A stretch of DNA of 6,285 bases, from assembly GCA_937888665.1 (NCBI GenBank), contig CALBET010000394.1:1-6285 (forward strand), read 5' to 3'. Both the position numbers and the translations under genes were made by a program. A model generated the notes under the pieces. The model saw only the letters and a program-made list of their open reading frames with translations, made no database searches and was not told where the DNA came from. Positions 4,031 through 6,285 of this stretch are shown here, in pieces (positions within the stretch are counted from its first letter, which is position 1; each line of letters opens with the position of its first letter). Source of the stretch: an uncultured Acidobacteriota bacterium. GTDB lineage: Bacteria > Acidobacteriota > Vicinamibacteria > Vicinamibacterales > UBA8438.

Positions 4031-6285
4031 GGCGACCGACTCAGAGAACTGCCGTTCGGTGGCGGGCAGGTCCTCGAACATCGATGCGGGCACCTTTGAC
4101 AGCAGCAACTGATGCTGGAGTTCGGCGACGTGACCATCATTGATGGCTCGCTCTACTTCCGCATAGAACCGCTCGGCATCAATGGGCTTGGACAGAAACG
4201 CAGAGACACGACTGTCAATAGCGCGGCGGGTATCCTCGTTGCTCATCTGCCCCGACAAGACGATGGCTGGAAGACGAGGTCTTTTTTCCCGCAGGGCAGC
4301 CAACAGATCCAGTCCATCCATATCGGTGAGGCTCACCTCGGTAATCAGCACAGCGGGCTGAACCTCCTGCACAACCTGGAGCGCTGCTTTGGCAGACACC
4401 GCCTCAAAAACCAAAAAGCCCCGGGAAGTCAGCGTTCGGCTCAACGCGATGCGGAGGTTATCGTCTTCATCGACGAGCAGCACCACCTGCGCGGCGCCAG
4501 CTTTCGCCGCAGGTCTTTCGGGCACCACGACGGCTTCGAGAGCCATGGGCGGTCGCTGCGCGATCTCCGCACCCTTGCTGACCGCCACAGGCCCTGCCTT
4601 GACGGCCTCCAGCGCGCGGCGCGCGACGGTCAAAGCAGAGCAAGGCTTCCAGATGACCGGGGTATCCGCCGGAACAAACTCGGCGCTGTCGTCGAAGTAG
4701 CCGGTGACCACCATCCGCGCCGCCTGGGGTGCATCCACGGCGACCCTTTCAAGCAGCCGTGCCCCGCTCATCCCGGGCAAAACCATGTCGGTCACGAGCA
4801 AGCGGAGCTCATCCTTGTGCTGGCCGAGCAAGGTGAGCGCCGCTGCACCAGTGGAGCCTTCGAGCACATTGAACCCGATGCGCACCAGGGCCCTGGAATA
4901 CATGCGCCGCAGTTCGGGCTCGTCCTCCACGAGCAGACACAGTGCTCCGTCAGCCCATCCTGTCGGTGTGGAGGTCGTCTCGGGCTCGAATTCATCGAGC
5001 GTCCCATGGGCCATCCGAAACTCGAGTGTGAACATCGAACCTTCGCCTGGCGCGCTTTGTACCGAGATCGTGCCACCGGCCCGTTCAACCAGGGATTTCG
5101 TCGTGCCCAAACCCAACCCGGTGCCGTGTTGGGCGGCCTTGGTGGTGAAAAACGGATCGAATATCTTCGCCATCGTCTCCGGCGACATACCGCAGCCGTC
5201 GTCTTTGACAGTCAACGACAGTCGACGAGCTCCAAAATCGCCCCCTTCGAGCGGCGAATGCACCCGGGCCGCGATGGTCAGCAGGCCGGTGCCTTTCATG
5301 GCATCCCTGGCGTTGGTCACGAGGTTCAACACGATTTGCTCGACCGATGTCGCATCAAGTTGAACGAACATGGGCTGGGGATCGAGATTGAGCTCAACCT
5401 TGATCCGACCACCTGCCAGCCGTTCAATCATCGGCAAGGTCTTGCGGAGCACGCTGGAGAGATCCACGGCAACTGACGTGGCATCGTTTTGGGGACGCGC
5501 TGTGTTCAACAGTTTGCGTGTGAGCCGAGCGCCGGCCCAAGCGGAATGCAGGATGGCGTCGAGGTCACCTCGGCTTTCCTCAACCGTCTCAGCTTCGCGC
5601 GCAACCTCGGCCAGGCCGATGATCGCCCCAAGGATGTTATTGAAATCGTGGGCAATACCGGCAGCGAGGCGCCCAAAGAGGTCCAGCCGCTGGTTGTTGG
5701 CCAGCGCCCTCTCGGTTTCCTGCTGTTGGGTCACATCAAGGTGAAACAGCACCATGGTGATGCCGGACCCATCGCGATTTGGAACGGGGGCCGCTACAAC
5801 CGACGCCCAGAAGGTCGTGCCATCGGTGCGGGTCCCGAGATACAGACCGCTGGCTTGCCTTCCATGTTCGACCGCTTCACGAAGGCCCTGAACAACGATG
5901 TCCTGTGCATCGCGAGCGGGCAACCACTGGAGCGCTGACAACTCGGTTTCGTTATCGCCAAGCAGTTTCCGGTAGGCGTCGTTGGCGTAGGTCACGACCA
6001 GGTCGCCGTCCCTGGAATTGGTGATGATAATCCCGACGGTCGCCGAGTTCATCGCCGAGCTGTACTGCCGGATCTGTTGATCGGCGGCGTAACGCTCCAA
6101 GGCGACCCTGATGGTCACTGTCAGGCTGCGATCATCGAAAGGCTTGATCAGGTAGCCATACGGGGCCATGGCGGTGGCCATCTTCACCGTCTGGTCGTCG
6201 TTGTAGGCGGTGATGAAGACGACCGGGGTATCGGCGATCTGCTTCAGTGCCTTGGCGACCTCAATGCCGTTCTTCGAGTTGGCAA
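3344..6285 (-). CDS. Hybrid sensor histidine kinase with tandem receivers and C-terminal EAL phosphodiesterase (5' partial)
   Basis: The frame is open to the window edge and the true start lies outside. Reading begins inside a receiver domain, so the GTG at 6187 is an internal Val codon. There are 979 visible residues, numbered here from the Ala codon at 6283. Domains: receiver fragment 1-63 (VVFITAY, then YLIKPFDD with Lys47; its Asp is missing from view); PAS 68-187; HisKA 200-264 with AAGIAHDFNNIL (acceptor His212, codon 5650-5648); HATPase 307-424 (N-box NLVTNARDAM, G1 DDGCGM, FDPFFTTK, GTGLGLG); receiver 447-564 (LLVEDE, Asp499 in TDMVLPGMSG, Lys546); receiver 599-715 (VDEDD, Lys699, but Glu649 where Asp is expected); EAL 752-969. 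EAL catalytic positions are all present: Glu772 in YEALLR, Asn825, Glu853 and Glu856 in EVTE, Asp882-Asp883, Lys903, Glu939 and Gln959. It should therefore hydrolyse c-di-GMP to pGpG. The kinase likely controls that output by internal phosphorelay, which is inferred. No membrane span is visible. Confidence 0.93.
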   Translation of the reverse strand, partial: ANSKNGIEVAKALKQIADTPVVFITAYNDDQTVKMATAMAPYGYLIKPFDDRSLTVTIRVALERYAADQQIRQYSSAMNSATVGIIITNSRDGDLVVTYANDAYRKLLGDNETELSALQWLPARDAQDIVVQGLREAVEHGRQASGLYLGTRTDGTTFWASVVAAPVPNRDGSGITMVLFHLDVTQQQETERALANNQRLDLFGRLAAGIAHDFNNILGAIIGLAEVAREAETVEESRGDLDAILHSAWAGARLTRKLLNTARPQNDATSVAVDLSSVLRKTLPMIERLAGGRIKVELNLDPQPMFVQLDATSVEQIVLNLVTNARDAMKGTGLLTIAARVHSPLEGGDFGARRLSLTVKDDGCGMSPETMAKIFDPFFTTKAAQHGTGLGLGTTKSLVERAGGTISVQSAPGEGSMFTLEFRMAHGTLDEFEPETTSTPTGWADGALCLLVEDEPELRRMYSRALVRIGFNVLEGSTGAAALTLLGQHKDELRLLVTDMVLPGMSGARLLERVAVDAPQAARMVVTGYFDDSAEFVPADTPVIWKPCSALTVARRALEAVKAGPVAVSKGAEIAQRPPMALEAVVVPERPAAKAGAAQVVLLVDEDDNLRIALSRTLTSRGFLVFEAVSAKAALQVVQEVQPAVLITEVSLTDMDGLDLLAALREKRPRLPAIVLSGQMSNEDTRRAIDSRVSAFLSKPIDAERFYAEVERAINDGHVAELQHQLLLSKVPASMFEDLPATERQFSESVAQLHMAYQPIVRAHDYSIFAYEALLRSRGPLGSPDKLLAAAEILGRIEGLGRAIRRSISDTLSLHTECFEPIFVNLHPAELRGDLLTSHDEPLLKHASRIIFEVTERAQLTGEMLQETLDRVRHTGYRIALDDLGEGYAGLSWLIRLTPHYAKIDMSLVRDIHHSKMKRELVASLVSVCRRAGTVVVAEGIESIEEATVLKDIGCDLLQGYLFARPGPPFPSVTPTRLP
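4139..4489 (-). other. Atypical receiver domain with Glu at the phosphorylation site
   Basis: This receiver begins AQVVLLVDEDDN, keeps the switch Ser in IVLSGQ and the conserved Lys in LSKPID, but has VLITEVSLTDMDGL where receivers have an Asp followed by xxLPxMDG. Both the Asp (now Glu649, codon 4339-4337) and the usual Pro are changed. It lies directly before the EAL domain. Asp-to-Glu changes can mimic phosphorylation in some receivers; whether that holds here is inference. Confidence 0.85.
4592..4945 (-). other. Canonical receiver domain after the kinase core
   Basis: This receiver has all standard residues: the acidic pair in LLVEDEPE, the phospho-acceptor Asp499 in LLVTDMVLPGMSG (codon 4789-4787), the switch Thr in VVTGY and Lys546 in IWKPCS. 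It directly follows the ATPase domain, the usual place for the receiver that takes phosphate from the kinase's own His in a hybrid kinase. Confidence 0.88.

Noticed and set aside
4112..5476. A 454-codon open frame on the plus strand opposite the hybrid kinase
   Set aside because: It lies wholly antisense to well-supported kinase and receiver domains. Its product is a low-order mix rich in Arg, His, Gly and Gln with no recognisable motif. Long antisense frames are common opposite GC-rich genes with biased third positions.
6185..6187. GTG at 6187 as the start of the hybrid kinase
   Set aside because: The frame continues upstream with ALKQIADTPVVFITAYNDDQ, an obvious part of the same receiver domain, so this GTG is an internal Val codon.
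1..6285. CRISPR array, tRNA, rRNA, insertion sequence, phage or defence genes
   Set aside because: No spaced direct repeats, cloverleaf-like sequence, transposase or integrase motifs, or terminal inverted repeats were seen. The window is almost fully occupied by signalling genes.

Overview
All convincing genes in this 6.3 kb window lie on the minus strand. The window is dominated by bacterial signal transduction. In transcription order (high to low coordinates) there are four parts: the 3' part of a large hybrid histidine kinase that ends in a c-di-GMP phosphodiesterase (EAL) domain, at 6285-3344, with its start outside the window; a small phosphatidylethanolamine-binding (YbhB/YbcL-type) protein at 3139-2513; a GAF/PAS sensor histidine kinase of the HisKA_2 type at 2256-73; and possibly the first codons of another gene at 57-1.

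The DNA is GC-rich with G/C-biased third codon positions, and has Shine-Dalgarno-like sites ahead of at least one gene. The abundance of multidomain sensor kinases and an EAL output domain points to a free-living, environmentally responsive Gram-negative bacterium, probably of the proteobacterial/myxobacterial sphere. That placement is an inference from domain style; no taxonomic marker is present. I see no rRNA, tRNA, CRISPR array, insertion sequence, phage gene or integration site. Antisense ORFs as long as 454 codons run opposite the kinase genes and are read as shadows.

The hybrid kinase has the order REC (partial) - PAS - HisKA - HATPase - REC - REC - EAL. Its kinase core and EAL active site look intact. 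It could therefore join signal input, phosphorelay and c-di-GMP breakdown in one polypeptide. Its last receiver, directly before EAL, has Glu in place of the phospho-accepting Asp. The second kinase has an intact HHRVKNN phospho-acceptor box and ATPase motifs at its C-terminus. Between its two PAS domains it also carries what looks like a decayed second dimerisation/phospho-acceptor helix with Gln in place of His. It has no receiver of its own, so its partner must be elsewhere.

The gaps are 204 bp (3140-3343) and 256 bp (2257-2512). Neither holds a clear intrinsic terminator. The first has a plausible promoter and ribosome binding site for the small protein. The second may be a leader for the HisKA_2 kinase or may hold an 84-codon ORF of doubtful reality. 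Co-transcription of the set is possible but not shown.
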